13,647 nt of DNA from DASUGM01 sp036274055. Lineage in GTDB: Bacteria > Acidobacteriota > Vicinamibacteria > Vicinamibacterales > SCN-69-37. Shown in pieces: positions 1 to 6,821 of the stretch (positions are counted from its first letter, which is position 1; every line of letters starts with the position of its first letter). The notes under the pieces were generated by a model. It saw nothing but the letters and a program-made list of their open reading frames with translations. It did no database searches and had not been told where the DNA came from. Location of the stretch: positions 1 through 13,647 of the forward strand of contig DASUGM010000027.1 in the NCBI GenBank assembly GCA_036274055.1, read 5' to 3'. The position numbers and the translations under genes are program-made.

Positions 1-12
1 AAAGCTGAGGCC

Positions 13-32
13 GAGAGGCGTGCGCGCCTCTC
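13..32. other. Perfect 8-bp GC-rich hairpin just upstream of the first gene
   Basis: GAGAGGCG (13-20) and CGCCTCTC (25-32) are perfect reverse complements around a TGCG loop. No T-run follows, so it is not a textbook intrinsic terminator. It ends 9 bases before the ATG at 42, where a ribosome binding site would normally lie. It could be the terminator stem of a gene upstream of the window, or an mRNA structure affecting initiation of the lipoprotein gene. The stem is seen directly; both roles are inferred. Confidence 0.5.
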
Positions 33-41
33 CGATTGGTC

Positions 42-584
42 ATGCGTGCGTTCGCATTGAGTCCGTCACGCCGCAGGGCGGTCGCGGCGACCCTGATGTT
101 GGCTGCCTGCCTGCTGCCCGCGAGATGTGCGTCGATTCCGCCGCCGATTCGACTGGACGCCAACGCCGGCGCGCGCGAGTTGCTCGTCGGAGATTGGGCT
201 GGAGAGTACGTCACCGACGAGGTCGATCCACGGCAAGGCACGATCGCATTCCGCTTGCGAGAACGCGACGATTTCGCCCACGGCGAAGTCCGGATGCGGC
301 CCAATGGGTCTCGAGAGCCCTACGCCCGCGTGCAGCGGAGCATGCCGGCCGCCGACAAAACGCCGCCACCGTTGACCGAATGGCTGACGATTCGCGTGGT
401 CCGGGGGCACGACCGCAGCTTCTCCGGCGAACTCGATTCGTACTGGGATCCGGACCGGCAATGCCGGGCGCGGACGACGTTCCGCGGCACAGAGACGGAC
501 GGCGTGATCACCGGCACCTTCGAAACGATCTACGACGCGCCTTGGGCCCGGACGGAAGGGCGATGGTGGATCAAGCGTCGATGA
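42..584 (+). CDS. Small putative lipoprotein of unknown function
   Basis: This 180-residue protein begins with an Arg-rich n-region and a hydrophobic stretch ending in L20-A21-A22-C23, a good signal peptidase II lipobox, so it is probably a lipid-anchored envelope protein. The mature part looks beta-rich, with a 'GDWAGEY' segment near residue 49 and a 'GRWWIKRR' C-terminus. The alternation of Gly and aromatic residues faintly recalls small lipocalin-like folds, but I do not recognise the family. ATG 42 is chosen; an in-frame TTG at 36 would add two residues. No clear Shine-Dalgarno precedes either, and a strong hairpin occupies 13-32. It lies on the same strand as the cytochrome/porin genes, 119 bases ahead of the preferred decaheme start. 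Its stop overlaps an alternative upstream ATG (581) of that gene. A role with the conduit is only guilt by association. Confidence 0.7.
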   Translation: MRAFALSPSRRRAVAATLMLAACLLPARCASIPPPIRLDANAGARELLVGDWAGEYVTDEVDPRQGTIAFRLRERDDFAHGEVRMRPNGSREPYARVQRSMPAADKTPPPLTEWLTIRVVRGHDRSFSGELDSYWDPDRQCRARTTFRGTETDGVITGTFETIYDAPWARTEGRWWIKRR

Positions 585-630
585 CGGTTATCGACTATGC
601 TCGGACCACTCGAAAATCGACCTTGGTCGC

Positions 631-645
631 GGCACCGTTGTTGCA
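631..645 (+). promoter_or_regulatory. Candidate sigma-54 (-24/-12) promoter for the decaheme/porin genes
   Basis: GGCAC at 631-635 and TTGCA at 641-645 are separated by five bases, giving the GG-N10-GC spacing required for RpoN promoters (consensus TGGCACG-N4-TTGCA). Mismatches are C for T before the GG and C for G after GGCAC. Transcription would start near 656, about 48 bases before ATG 704, whose GGAGG (695-699) would be included. This supports the 704 start over the upstream ATG at 581. I see no obvious activator dyad, which would fall inside the 3' end of the lipoprotein gene. Confidence 0.55.
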
Positions 646-703
646 CTTAGGCCGGAGACTGCGGCGCGTTGTCGACCGACTCGCGCTGAACCACGGAGGC
701 TGG

Positions 704-1729
704 ATGGCAGGGCGGCGTAGACGACTGATGCTGCAATTCTGGGTCGCCAGCAGTGTTCTGTGCTGGTCAATCGCATTTGCCAGCGTCTTGGCGAAGACCG
801 AGTCACCAGCGGCGGTGACGGCGTCACCAGCCGTTGAGGAGGCGAATTTTTTCGGGGTCACCAGAAATAGTCCGCAGTCCCCGGCGCCAGCGCCGGCAGC
901 GCAGGGTGCGCAGGCCGCCACGTTTATCGGCGACGCCAAGTGCATCGACTGTCACGATCAGACAATCAAGGGGACCCTCCACGGCCGCTCGGCTGACCCG
1001 CGAACGCCGGCGGCCAAGCAAGGCTGCGAGAGCTGTCACGGGCCCGGGAGCAAGCACGCCGAAGATCCGACCACCGTCCAGGTCAAGAACTTCAAGACGC
1101 TGCCCGCGCGCGAGGTGAACGCGACCTGCACGACCTGCCACAACCGCGGCGAGCACGCGTTGTGGGACGGCAGCCAGCATGAAGCGCGCAATTTGAGCTG
1201 CGTGACCTGCCACAGCGTCCACTCGCCCAAATCGGAGTCCGGCCAGCTGAAGACGAAGACCCAGCCTGAGCTCTGCCAGACCTGCCATCGCGACAAAGTC
1301 GCCAAGCTCGACCGGTCCGGCCATATGCCGGTGCGCGAAGGCAAGATGCAGTGCTCGACCTGTCACAACACGCACGGGTCGACGAACACGCGGTTGCTGC
1401 GCAAGGGCGATTCGCCGACCGAGCTGTGCACGTCGTGCCACGCCGACAAGCGCGGGCCGTTTCTGTGGGAGCACGCGCCGAGTCGGGACGGCTGCGTGAC
1501 GTGTCACGATCCGCATGGCTCGTCCAACGAACGCATGCTGGTGGCGAAACCGCCGATCTTGTGTCAGCGCTGTCACGTCTCGACGCGCCATCCGAGCGTG
1601 ATCTACGACCAGGCGCTGGTCGGCGCCGGCTCGGCGCCCAGCGCCCGCGTGATGGGCCGATCCTGCGTGACCTGCCACTCCGCGATTCACGGGTCGAATC
1701 ACCCCAGCGGCCAACGGTTCATTCGATGA
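704..1729 (+). CDS. DmsE/MtrA-type periplasmic decaheme c-type cytochrome
   Basis: The 341-residue product has a signal peptide (Arg4-7, then a hydrophobic segment to about residue 27) and a Pro/Ala-rich linker (about 34-72). Ten canonical CXXCH heme sites follow, with first Cys at about 80, 108, 142, 166, 191, 217, 242, 264, 287 and 321. Heme number, size near that of Shewanella MtrA, the 'CESCHGPGSKH' motif and a following MtrB-like porin identify the MtrA/PioA/DmsE family. These pass electrons across the outer membrane while threaded into the partner barrel. ATG 704 is preferred because GGAGG lies at 695-699 (a short 4-base spacer), the signal peptide then has a normal n-region, and a sigma-54-like promoter sits at 631-645. 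An in-frame ATG at 581 overlaps the previous stop (ATGA) but would add 41 residues before the signal peptide. Family is certain; direction of electron flow is not shown by sequence. Confidence 0.95.
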   Translation: MAGRRRRLMLQFWVASSVLCWSIAFASVLAKTESPAAVTASPAVEEANFFGVTRNSPQSPAPAPAAQGAQAATFIGDAKCIDCHDQTIKGTLHGRSADPRTPAAKQGCESCHGPGSKHAEDPTTVQVKNFKTLPAREVNATCTTCHNRGEHALWDGSQHEARNLSCVTCHSVHSPKSESGQLKTKTQPELCQTCHRDKVAKLDRSGHMPVREGKMQCSTCHNTHGSTNTRLLRKGDSPTELCTSCHADKRGPFLWEHAPSRDGCVTCHDPHGSSNERMLVAKPPILCQRCHVSTRHPSVIYDQALVGAGSAPSARVMGRSCVTCHSAIHGSNHPSGQRFIR

Positions 1730-1740
1730 GGAGGCAGGCG

Positions 1741-3948
1741 ATGAGAGCGTCCCGGATCCTCCTGATCACCACGGCGACGTTGGCGTGGCCCATCGCGGCA
1801 GCGGCTCAAGCCGGCGCGCCGGCTCCGACGCCCCAGGCCGCCGCGCCCGCGGCGGCCGTAGCGCCGGCGCCGTTCGTCGGCTACGTCGACATCGGCGTTC
1901 GCAACACCTCCACCGACGGTGACGCTGCCCGCTACGAGCGCTACCGCGATCTCGGCGACGGGTTGTTCATTGAGACGTTCCGTTGGCAACGTGAGGCGCG
2001 CGGTTTTTTCACCAACCTGTCCGCCGACCACATCGGGCGGGAGGATCAGCGGTACACCCTCGACGTCGTCAACCCCGGGCGGCTGAAGAGCTGGTTTCAA
2101 TATGACCAGATTCCGATGCTGCTCAGCCGGACGACGCAAACGCTGTTCAGCCAGAGCATCCCGCCACTGTTGACGATTACTGACGCGCTCCAGGCCCAGG
2201 TGCAGGCGAATCCGGCCTCGATGGACGCCGTCTTTGCGGCCAACGCGCAGACCTTTGAGACGCAGACGCAGCGCCGCATCGCCGCCGGCGCGGTGGAATT
2301 CCTGATGACGCCGGCCCTGACGTTCAAGGCCCGCGTCCAGCACAGCGAGAAAACCGGGTCGATTCCGTACGGCGGCAGCTTCGGCCATAGCAGCCTGGTG
2401 GAGATGCCGCTGCCGATGGAGCACGGATTGACCGACGTCGACGCGGGCGCCGAATGGCAAAGCGGCCGGTGGCTGTTTCGCGGCGGGTACACCGGCTCCT
2501 GGTTCAGCAACGACTTCCAGACCCAGACGTTCGACAATCCCTTCCGCGCCACCGACAGCCTCACGGCGCCGTCACGCGGCCGCCTCAGCGTCGCGCCCGA
2601 CAACTCGTTCATCGGCGTCAACGGTCTCGTCTCGGTCGGACTGCCGTATCGCACCCGGGTGATGGGATACGTCTCGGTCGCATCGCTGCACGACGCCGGC
2701 GATCCGATCATGCCGCAGACGATCAATCCGCTGGTGACGACCGCGCCGATCGATCGGCTGGCGGTGGAAGGCGAGGCGCGGACGACCTCGGTGAATCTCA
2801 ATGTCGTCTCGCGGCCGTCGTCGAAGCTGGATCTGACCGCGCGCTACCGCACCTATGAGTACGACAACCGCACGCCGGAATTCGCGATGACCCAGCGGGT
2901 GGCGTATGACAACGCGGCGTCGAAGGTCGACCCGGCGATCCACACCGAACCGTTCAGCGTGACGCGCGGAACGCTGGACGCCGACGCGCGGTATACGCCC
3001 GGCGGACGGTTCACCGCGGGCGTCGGCTACTCGTGGATCGGCGAGGATCGCACCCACCGCGTCTTCGACTCGACGACCGATCACGTGGTGCGGGTCACCG
3101 CCGATCTGGTCGGCCAGAGTTGGCTGACCTTCCGGACCAAGTACGAGCATGCGCAGCGGCGGGGGACCGGCGTCGAGGAAGGCGAGGCGGAACTCCTGGC
3201 GATTGGTGAGCAGCCGGGCATGCGCAACTTCGACATCGCGCAGCGCAATCGAAACCGGGTGACATTCCTCACGTCGATCACGCCTGGCGGCTCGATCTCG
3301 TACTGGGGTTCGGTGGCGGCCGGCAAGGACGACTTCATCGAGAGCGAGTTCGGCCTGCGCGACAACGGCCACCGCGTCTACAGCATCGGCATCGACGCCG
3401 TCCCGGGCGATCGCTTCCTGCTCGGCGCCTCGTATGCTTATGAGAAGTACACGGCCCTGTCACGCTCGCGGCAGGCCGATAACGCCGTGCAGTTCAAGGA
3501 CCCGTCGCGCAACTGGGCGACCGACGCGGCGGATAAAGCCCACTCGGTTCGCGCGAATCTCGAAATCAAGGACCTCCTGCCCAAGCTGGACGTCCGGTTC
3601 AACTACGACTACAGCCACTCGCGGTCCCTGTATCACTACATTACCGGGCCGGTGGAGGATCGCACGCTCCCTGAAGAAGTCGTCATCGAATCGACGCTTC
3701 CGGATCCGACGCAGCTGCCGCCGACGCTCAGCGAACTGCACATGGCGACGACCGACTTCACCTACAACCTGAACTCCCGGGTCGGCATCGGCCTGTCGTT
3801 CTGGTACGAGCGCTATCGCGTCGAGGATTTCACGCTCGATATCGACGCCAACCCGGATCTTTCCCGCGGATCCGTGTTGCTGATGGGATATCTATATACG
3901 CCATACACGGCCCGGACGGTGTGGCTGCGGATGTATTACAAGTTCTGA
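1741..3948 (+). CDS. MtrB/PioB-family outer-membrane beta-barrel porin of the decaheme conduit
   Basis: This 735-residue protein has a signal peptide (about 1-26, ending AAAAQA), a short Ala/Pro-rich segment, then a long run of alternating amphipathic strands rich in Tyr, Arg, Asp and Gly. It ends 'WLRMYYKF', a C-terminal Phe typical of outer-membrane barrels. Length and position directly after a decaheme cytochrome match MtrB/PioB proteins, which sheath the cytochrome and insulate it across the outer membrane. I find no cysteine anywhere in the translation, so the N-terminal CXXC described for Shewanella MtrB is absent. ATG 1741 has GAGGAGG at 1728-1734 six bases away; the in-frame ATG at 1726 overlaps the cytochrome stop and would put five residues before the signal peptide. 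The 11-base gap to the preceding stop indicates co-transcription and probably translational coupling. Confidence 0.92.
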   Translation: MRASRILLITTATLAWPIAAAAQAGAPAPTPQAAAPAAAVAPAPFVGYVDIGVRNTSTDGDAARYERYRDLGDGLFIETFRWQREARGFFTNLSADHIGREDQRYTLDVVNPGRLKSWFQYDQIPMLLSRTTQTLFSQSIPPLLTITDALQAQVQANPASMDAVFAANAQTFETQTQRRIAAGAVEFLMTPALTFKARVQHSEKTGSIPYGGSFGHSSLVEMPLPMEHGLTDVDAGAEWQSGRWLFRGGYTGSWFSNDFQTQTFDNPFRATDSLTAPSRGRLSVAPDNSFIGVNGLVSVGLPYRTRVMGYVSVASLHDAGDPIMPQTINPLVTTAPIDRLAVEGEARTTSVNLNVVSRPSSKLDLTARYRTYEYDNRTPEFAMTQRVAYDNAASKVDPAIHTEPFSVTRGTLDADARYTPGGRFTAGVGYSWIGEDRTHRVFDSTTDHVVRVTADLVGQSWLTFRTKYEHAQRRGTGVEEGEAELLAIGEQPGMRNFDIAQRNRNRVTFLTSITPGGSISYWGSVAAGKDDFIESEFGLRDNGHRVYSIGIDAVPGDRFLLGASYAYEKYTALSRSRQADNAVQFKDPSRNWATDAADKAHSVRANLEIKDLLPKLDVRFNYDYSHSRSLYHYITGPVEDRTLPEEVVIESTLPDPTQLPPTLSELHMATTDFTYNLNSRVGIGLSFWYERYRVEDFTLDIDANPDLSRGSVLLMGYLYTPYTARTVWLRMYYKF

Positions 3949-3959
3949 AGGAGAACGGA

Positions 3960-4292
3960 ATGACGCGAGTGATGATGACGGCCCTTGCCGTGCTGATCAG
4001 CGTGGCGGGCCTTGGTGCCCAGGATGCCAAGAAGGTCGCCGCGGGCAAGGACCTGTACCAGAAGTACGCGTGTGAGAAATGCCACCAGATCGCCGGCAAG
4101 GGCAGCAAGATCTCGCCGCTCGACGGCGTCGGCGCCAAGCTGACCGCGGACGAAATCAAGCAGTGGATCGTCGACCCGGACTCGATGACCGCCAAGCTGG
4201 CGAAGAAGCCGGCGGCGAAGATGAAGAAGATCGCGATGCCTGATCCCGAGGTCGACGCGCTCGTCGCCTACCTCCAGACGCTCAAGAAGTAG
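3960..4292 (+). CDS. Small secreted monoheme class I cytochrome c
   Basis: The 110-residue precursor has a signal peptide of about 20 residues (cleavage likely after GLGA), leaving a mature protein of about 90 residues. One CXXCH site lies at C38-H42 ('CEKCH'). M93 in 'IAMPD', ahead of the C-terminal 'VDALVAYLQTLKK' helix, is the likely distal heme ligand. The mature protein is Lys-rich, as expected for a soluble periplasmic carrier docking onto acidic partners. AAGGAG (3948-3953) six bases before ATG 3960 overlaps the porin stop, so the genes are almost certainly co-translated. Placed between the porin and the membrane cytochrome genes, it is a plausible periplasmic shuttle between the inner-membrane quinol dehydrogenase and the decaheme conduit. 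That role is inferred; the fold and heme site are clear. Confidence 0.92.
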   Translation: MTRVMMTALAVLISVAGLGAQDAKKVAAGKDLYQKYACEKCHQIAGKGSKISPLDGVGAKLTADEIKQWIVDPDSMTAKLAKKPAAKMKKIAMPDPEVDALVAYLQTLKK

Positions 4293-4301
4293 CTCGCGGC
4301 C

Positions 4302-5627
4302 GTGGTCGTGCCGGTTTCGAACCCGCCGCTGTCGCGTAATCCAATCTCGCTGGCAGGGGCGTGGCTGACCACGCTCGCGGCTTTTGCGTTTCTCGGCTAC
4401 ATGCTCGCCGAGTGGCTGGGGTTGTTCCACAATCCGTACTCCGGACTGCTTGGATTCGTCGCCATCCCTGCGGTCTTCGCCCTCGGACTGGCGATTATCC
4501 CGTTTGGAATCTGGCGTGAAAGCCGCCGCCGGCGGCGCGGCCAGACCGCGTGGCAGTGGCCAACCGTCGACTTCGGCGTTCGCCGGACGCGGGTCGGCAT
4601 TGCGCTGCTCACGCTGCTGACCATCGTCAACGTCACGCTCGTCGCCGTCGCCGGCTTCGGCGCGACGCACTACATGGAGACGACGGAGTTCTGCGGGCAG
4701 GTCTGCCACGGCCCGATGAAGCCGGAGGCGACGGCGCATTCGGCCTACGCGCATGCCAAGATCGCCTGCGTGTCCTGTCACGTCGGCCCCGGCGCCGGCG
4801 GCATGATTCGCGCGAAGATGAACGGCACCCGCCAGTTGTATCTGCTCGCCACCGGCGGCTACGCGCGGCCGATTCCGGTGCCGGCACACGGCCTGCCGCC
4901 ATCGGCCGGCACCTGCGAGAACTGCCACACGCCGGGGCATCCAGACAAAGATCTCGTCCGCACCACCCGCGAGTACGCCGACGACGAGGCGAACACCGAG
5001 ACCGTCAACGAAGTCGTCCTCTACATGGCGCGGAATCACTGGCACGCGCGGGCGGACATCACCGTGGAGTACGTCGCCACTGACGCCGTCCGCGAAACGA
5101 TTCCGTACGTGAAACTGACCGACGCGACCGGCCGCGTGACCGAGTTCTTCGCGCCGAAGACCACGGCGGTGCCGGCCGGCACGCCGCGGCGGATGGATTG
5201 TCTCGACTGTCACACGCGTCCGGCGCACAGTTTTGCGCCGACCGCCGAGATCGCCGTCGATCGCGCGATCGCGGCCGGACAGATTCCGCGCTCGCTCGCG
5301 TTCGTGCGCCGCGAAACGGTCGCCGCGCTCAAGGGCGCGTACGCAGACGAGGCCGCCGCGTCAGCGGCGATCCGCAAGCGCCTGACTGATTTCTACGCGT
5401 CGCGTACCGCGCCGCCCACCGACCTCGCGCGGGCCATTGACGGCGCCAGCCGCGTCTACGCGACCAACGTGTTTCCGCAGATGAAGATCACCTGGGGCAC
5501 GTACCTGAGCCAGATGGGCCACACGCAGATGACCGGCTGCTTCCGTTGCCACGACGACGAGCACAAGACCCGCGACGGCCAGCGCGTGATCAAGCAGGAT
5601 TGCGGGCTGTGTCACAAAGAGCAGTAG
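4302..5627 (+). CDS. NapC/NirT-like membrane-anchored six-heme cytochrome c (putative quinol dehydrogenase)
   Basis: The 441-residue product has three predicted membrane segments (about 16-37, 48-71 and 98-121) followed by a periplasmic multiheme domain. Heme sites are an atypical CX3CH at C131-H136 ('CGQVCH') and five CXXCH sites at about C156, C205, C300, C413 and C434. The segment from 'FCGQVCH' to 'CVSCHVGPGAG' matches NapC/NirT-type proteins of Geobacter- and acidobacterial-type electron-transfer loci, which oxidise quinol and pass electrons to periplasmic cytochromes (the role of CymA or ImcH). The helical part at 318-380 between hemes 4 and 5 probably spaces the C-terminal heme pair. 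GTG 4302 is used, 9 bases after the previous stop; no strong ribosome binding site is visible, and GTG 4308 or a later start is possible. Its 3' end overlaps the convergent DUF6064-like gene by 38 bases. Family well supported; substrate not. Confidence 0.9.
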   Translation: MVVPVSNPPLSRNPISLAGAWLTTLAAFAFLGYMLAEWLGLFHNPYSGLLGFVAIPAVFALGLAIIPFGIWRESRRRRRGQTAWQWPTVDFGVRRTRVGIALLTLLTIVNVTLVAVAGFGATHYMETTEFCGQVCHGPMKPEATAHSAYAHAKIACVSCHVGPGAGGMIRAKMNGTRQLYLLATGGYARPIPVPAHGLPPSAGTCENCHTPGHPDKDLVRTTREYADDEANTETVNEVVLYMARNHWHARADITVEYVATDAVRETIPYVKLTDATGRVTEFFAPKTTAVPAGTPRRMDCLDCHTRPAHSFAPTAEIAVDRAIAAGQIPRSLAFVRRETVAALKGAYADEAAASAAIRKRLTDFYASRTAPPTDLARAIDGASRVYATNVFPQMKITWGTYLSQMGHTQMTGCFRCHDDEHKTRDGQRVIKQDCGLCHKEQ

Positions 5628-6249
5628 CACGCCGTGCGCGCCCGGCGCTGGCGAATCCGGCGCCTGCCAATGCTCCCGCGACGAGCAGCGGATAGTCGAC
5701 TGTCATCCCGAACAGCACCGCCGCCGACCCGCCAATCGCCGACCAGATGATCGGCACGGTGGCCAACCACCATCGCCGATCTCGCGCCGACAGCAGCACG
5801 CCGAGCGTCAGGATCGCGGTTGGACAGGGAACGTTGAAGAGCGGAAGCGCGGGGTACGCGTGGCCGCTCGCGAGGCTGACGGCCGGATACGCCAGCGCGT
5901 AGCCGATCAGCGCCAGGCCAGAGCAACCCCGCCAACCCCGCCAGTCGAATGCCGTCAGCAGTCGTAGGCGCCACGCGAGCACCAATGCGACACCTTCGGC
6001 CACGAACAGGCCGCAAAACAGCCAGGCCAGCGGATTGATGCGCGTGAAGATCATGGCGTGATAGAAGACCGCGCTCCATAACCACATCGCGGCAAGAAGC
6101 CATGTCAGGGCGACGGACATTCGCTTCGCGCCGCGCCTCGCGCCAACAACGACGACGAGAGACGCGAGCCACGATGTCGCCACCAGCGGCCAGAACGTCC
6201 GGTTGTAGACCGCGAACGTCTCGAGGAAGTCGGTCAGGCCGAACGGCAT
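5590..6249 (-). CDS. DUF6064-like multi-pass membrane protein
   Basis: This 219-residue, very hydrophobic protein has about six or seven predicted transmembrane segments. It begins 'MPFGLTDFLETFAVYNRTFWP', resembling the start of DUF6064 family proteins, which are about this size and have no known function. An invariant-looking 'NVPCPTAILTLG' segment lies near residues 139-150. It is the third gene of a minus-strand set, 12 bases after the stop of the Yip1-like gene, with no clear ribosome binding site, so translation probably depends on coupling. Its last 38 bases overlap the 3' end of the convergent multiheme cytochrome gene, so the two transcripts would be antisense there. The family name is from recall of its N-terminus and hydropathy; function is unknown. 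Confidence 0.75.
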   Translation of the reverse strand: MPFGLTDFLETFAVYNRTFWPLVATSWLASLVVVVGARRGAKRMSVALTWLLAAMWLWSAVFYHAMIFTRINPLAWLFCGLFVAEGVALVLAWRLRLLTAFDWRGWRGCSGLALIGYALAYPAVSLASGHAYPALPLFNVPCPTAILTLGVLLSARDRRWWLATVPIIWSAIGGSAAVLFGMTVDYPLLVAGALAGAGFASAGRARRATALCDTARNPA

Positions 6250-6261
6250 CGTCGCGGCCGA

Positions 6262-6795
6262 TCAGCGCAGACCTGCGACCATCGCGACACCGGCGAGCAT
6301 GACAATCAGCAGGATCAGGGCCGCGCTGGCACCGGCGACCGCAAACGCCCGCCAGACGTGCCGATAGTCGAGCGCGCGCTGCAGCGCCATCGCCATGGCG
6401 GCGAACATCCAGATCCACGAGGCGATGAAGATCGTCCAGGGCCAGGGGGTAATCGCGCCGAACACCTGGAGCAGCCCGGGTCCGGCGGCGAAGCCCGTCG
6501 TCCGCAGGAGTTCGCCCCATGTCGCGTGTGTGCCGGCCTCGGGCAGGAGGCGGGTGCCGATTTGAAACGCCAGCATCGCCCACGCGAGCCAGAGAACGAC
6601 CGAGATCGCGCTCGCGGCCGCGATCGTTCGCACGCCACCGCCGCCGGAAAGGCCGGCGCCGATGCCGGCGGCCACGCTGGCAAGAATGACCACGGCCCCG
6701 GCCTGCCCGATTGTCGCCGGAGTGTGCTCGAGCTCTTCGTAGACGTCCTGATCGAGCACTGACGCGCCAAACAAACGGTGGAGAAAGGTGACCAT
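6262..6795 (-). CDS. Yip1-like integral membrane protein
   Basis: The 177-residue protein has a short N-terminal region ('LFGASVLDQDVYEELEHTP'), then four or five hydrophobic segments at about 31-50, 57-79, 103-115, 118-138 and 150-174. The 'TWGELLRTTGFAAGPGLLQVFG' stretch (about 92-113) and the general layout resemble bacterial YIP1-domain membrane proteins, whose roles are mostly unknown. ATG 6795 has GGAG about nine bases upstream on the minus strand. It is the middle gene between the universal stress protein gene (26-base gap) and the DUF6064-like gene (12-base gap). This suggests a membrane partner or maintenance role in the same stress response. The family assignment is moderate; the protein being real and membrane-embedded is secure. 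Confidence 0.75.
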   Translation of the reverse strand: MVTFLHRLFGASVLDQDVYEELEHTPATIGQAGAVVILASVAAGIGAGLSGGGGVRTIAAASAISVVLWLAWAMLAFQIGTRLLPEAGTHATWGELLRTTGFAAGPGLLQVFGAITPWPWTIFIASWIWMFAAMAMALQRALDYRHVWRAFAVAGASAALILLIVMLAGVAMVAGLR

Positions 6796-6821
6796 GATGT
6801 TCGCTCCGGGTTCCGACCGAC

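Noticed and set aside
20..703. Long upstream open frame in the frame of the decaheme cytochrome
   Set aside because: Its first part is Arg-rich, low-complexity and overlaps the lipoprotein gene in another frame. It is a high-GC shadow; the cytochrome with its signal peptide and GGAGG starts at 704.
824..1714. 296-codon minus-strand open frame opposite the decaheme gene
   Set aside because: Composition is Arg/Ala/Val-rich with no recognisable motif, and it exactly mirrors a gene with ten heme sites. Typical antisense shadow in high-GC DNA.
3936..5228. 430-codon minus-strand open frame opposite the two cytochrome genes
   Set aside because: No domain or signal is recognisable, it is extremely Arg-rich, and it crosses two well-supported genes and their ribosome binding sites.
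704..5627. Mobile-element or recent transfer origin of the conduit genes
   Set aside because: I saw no transposase, integrase, tRNA or flanking repeats, and base composition looks like that of the neighbours.
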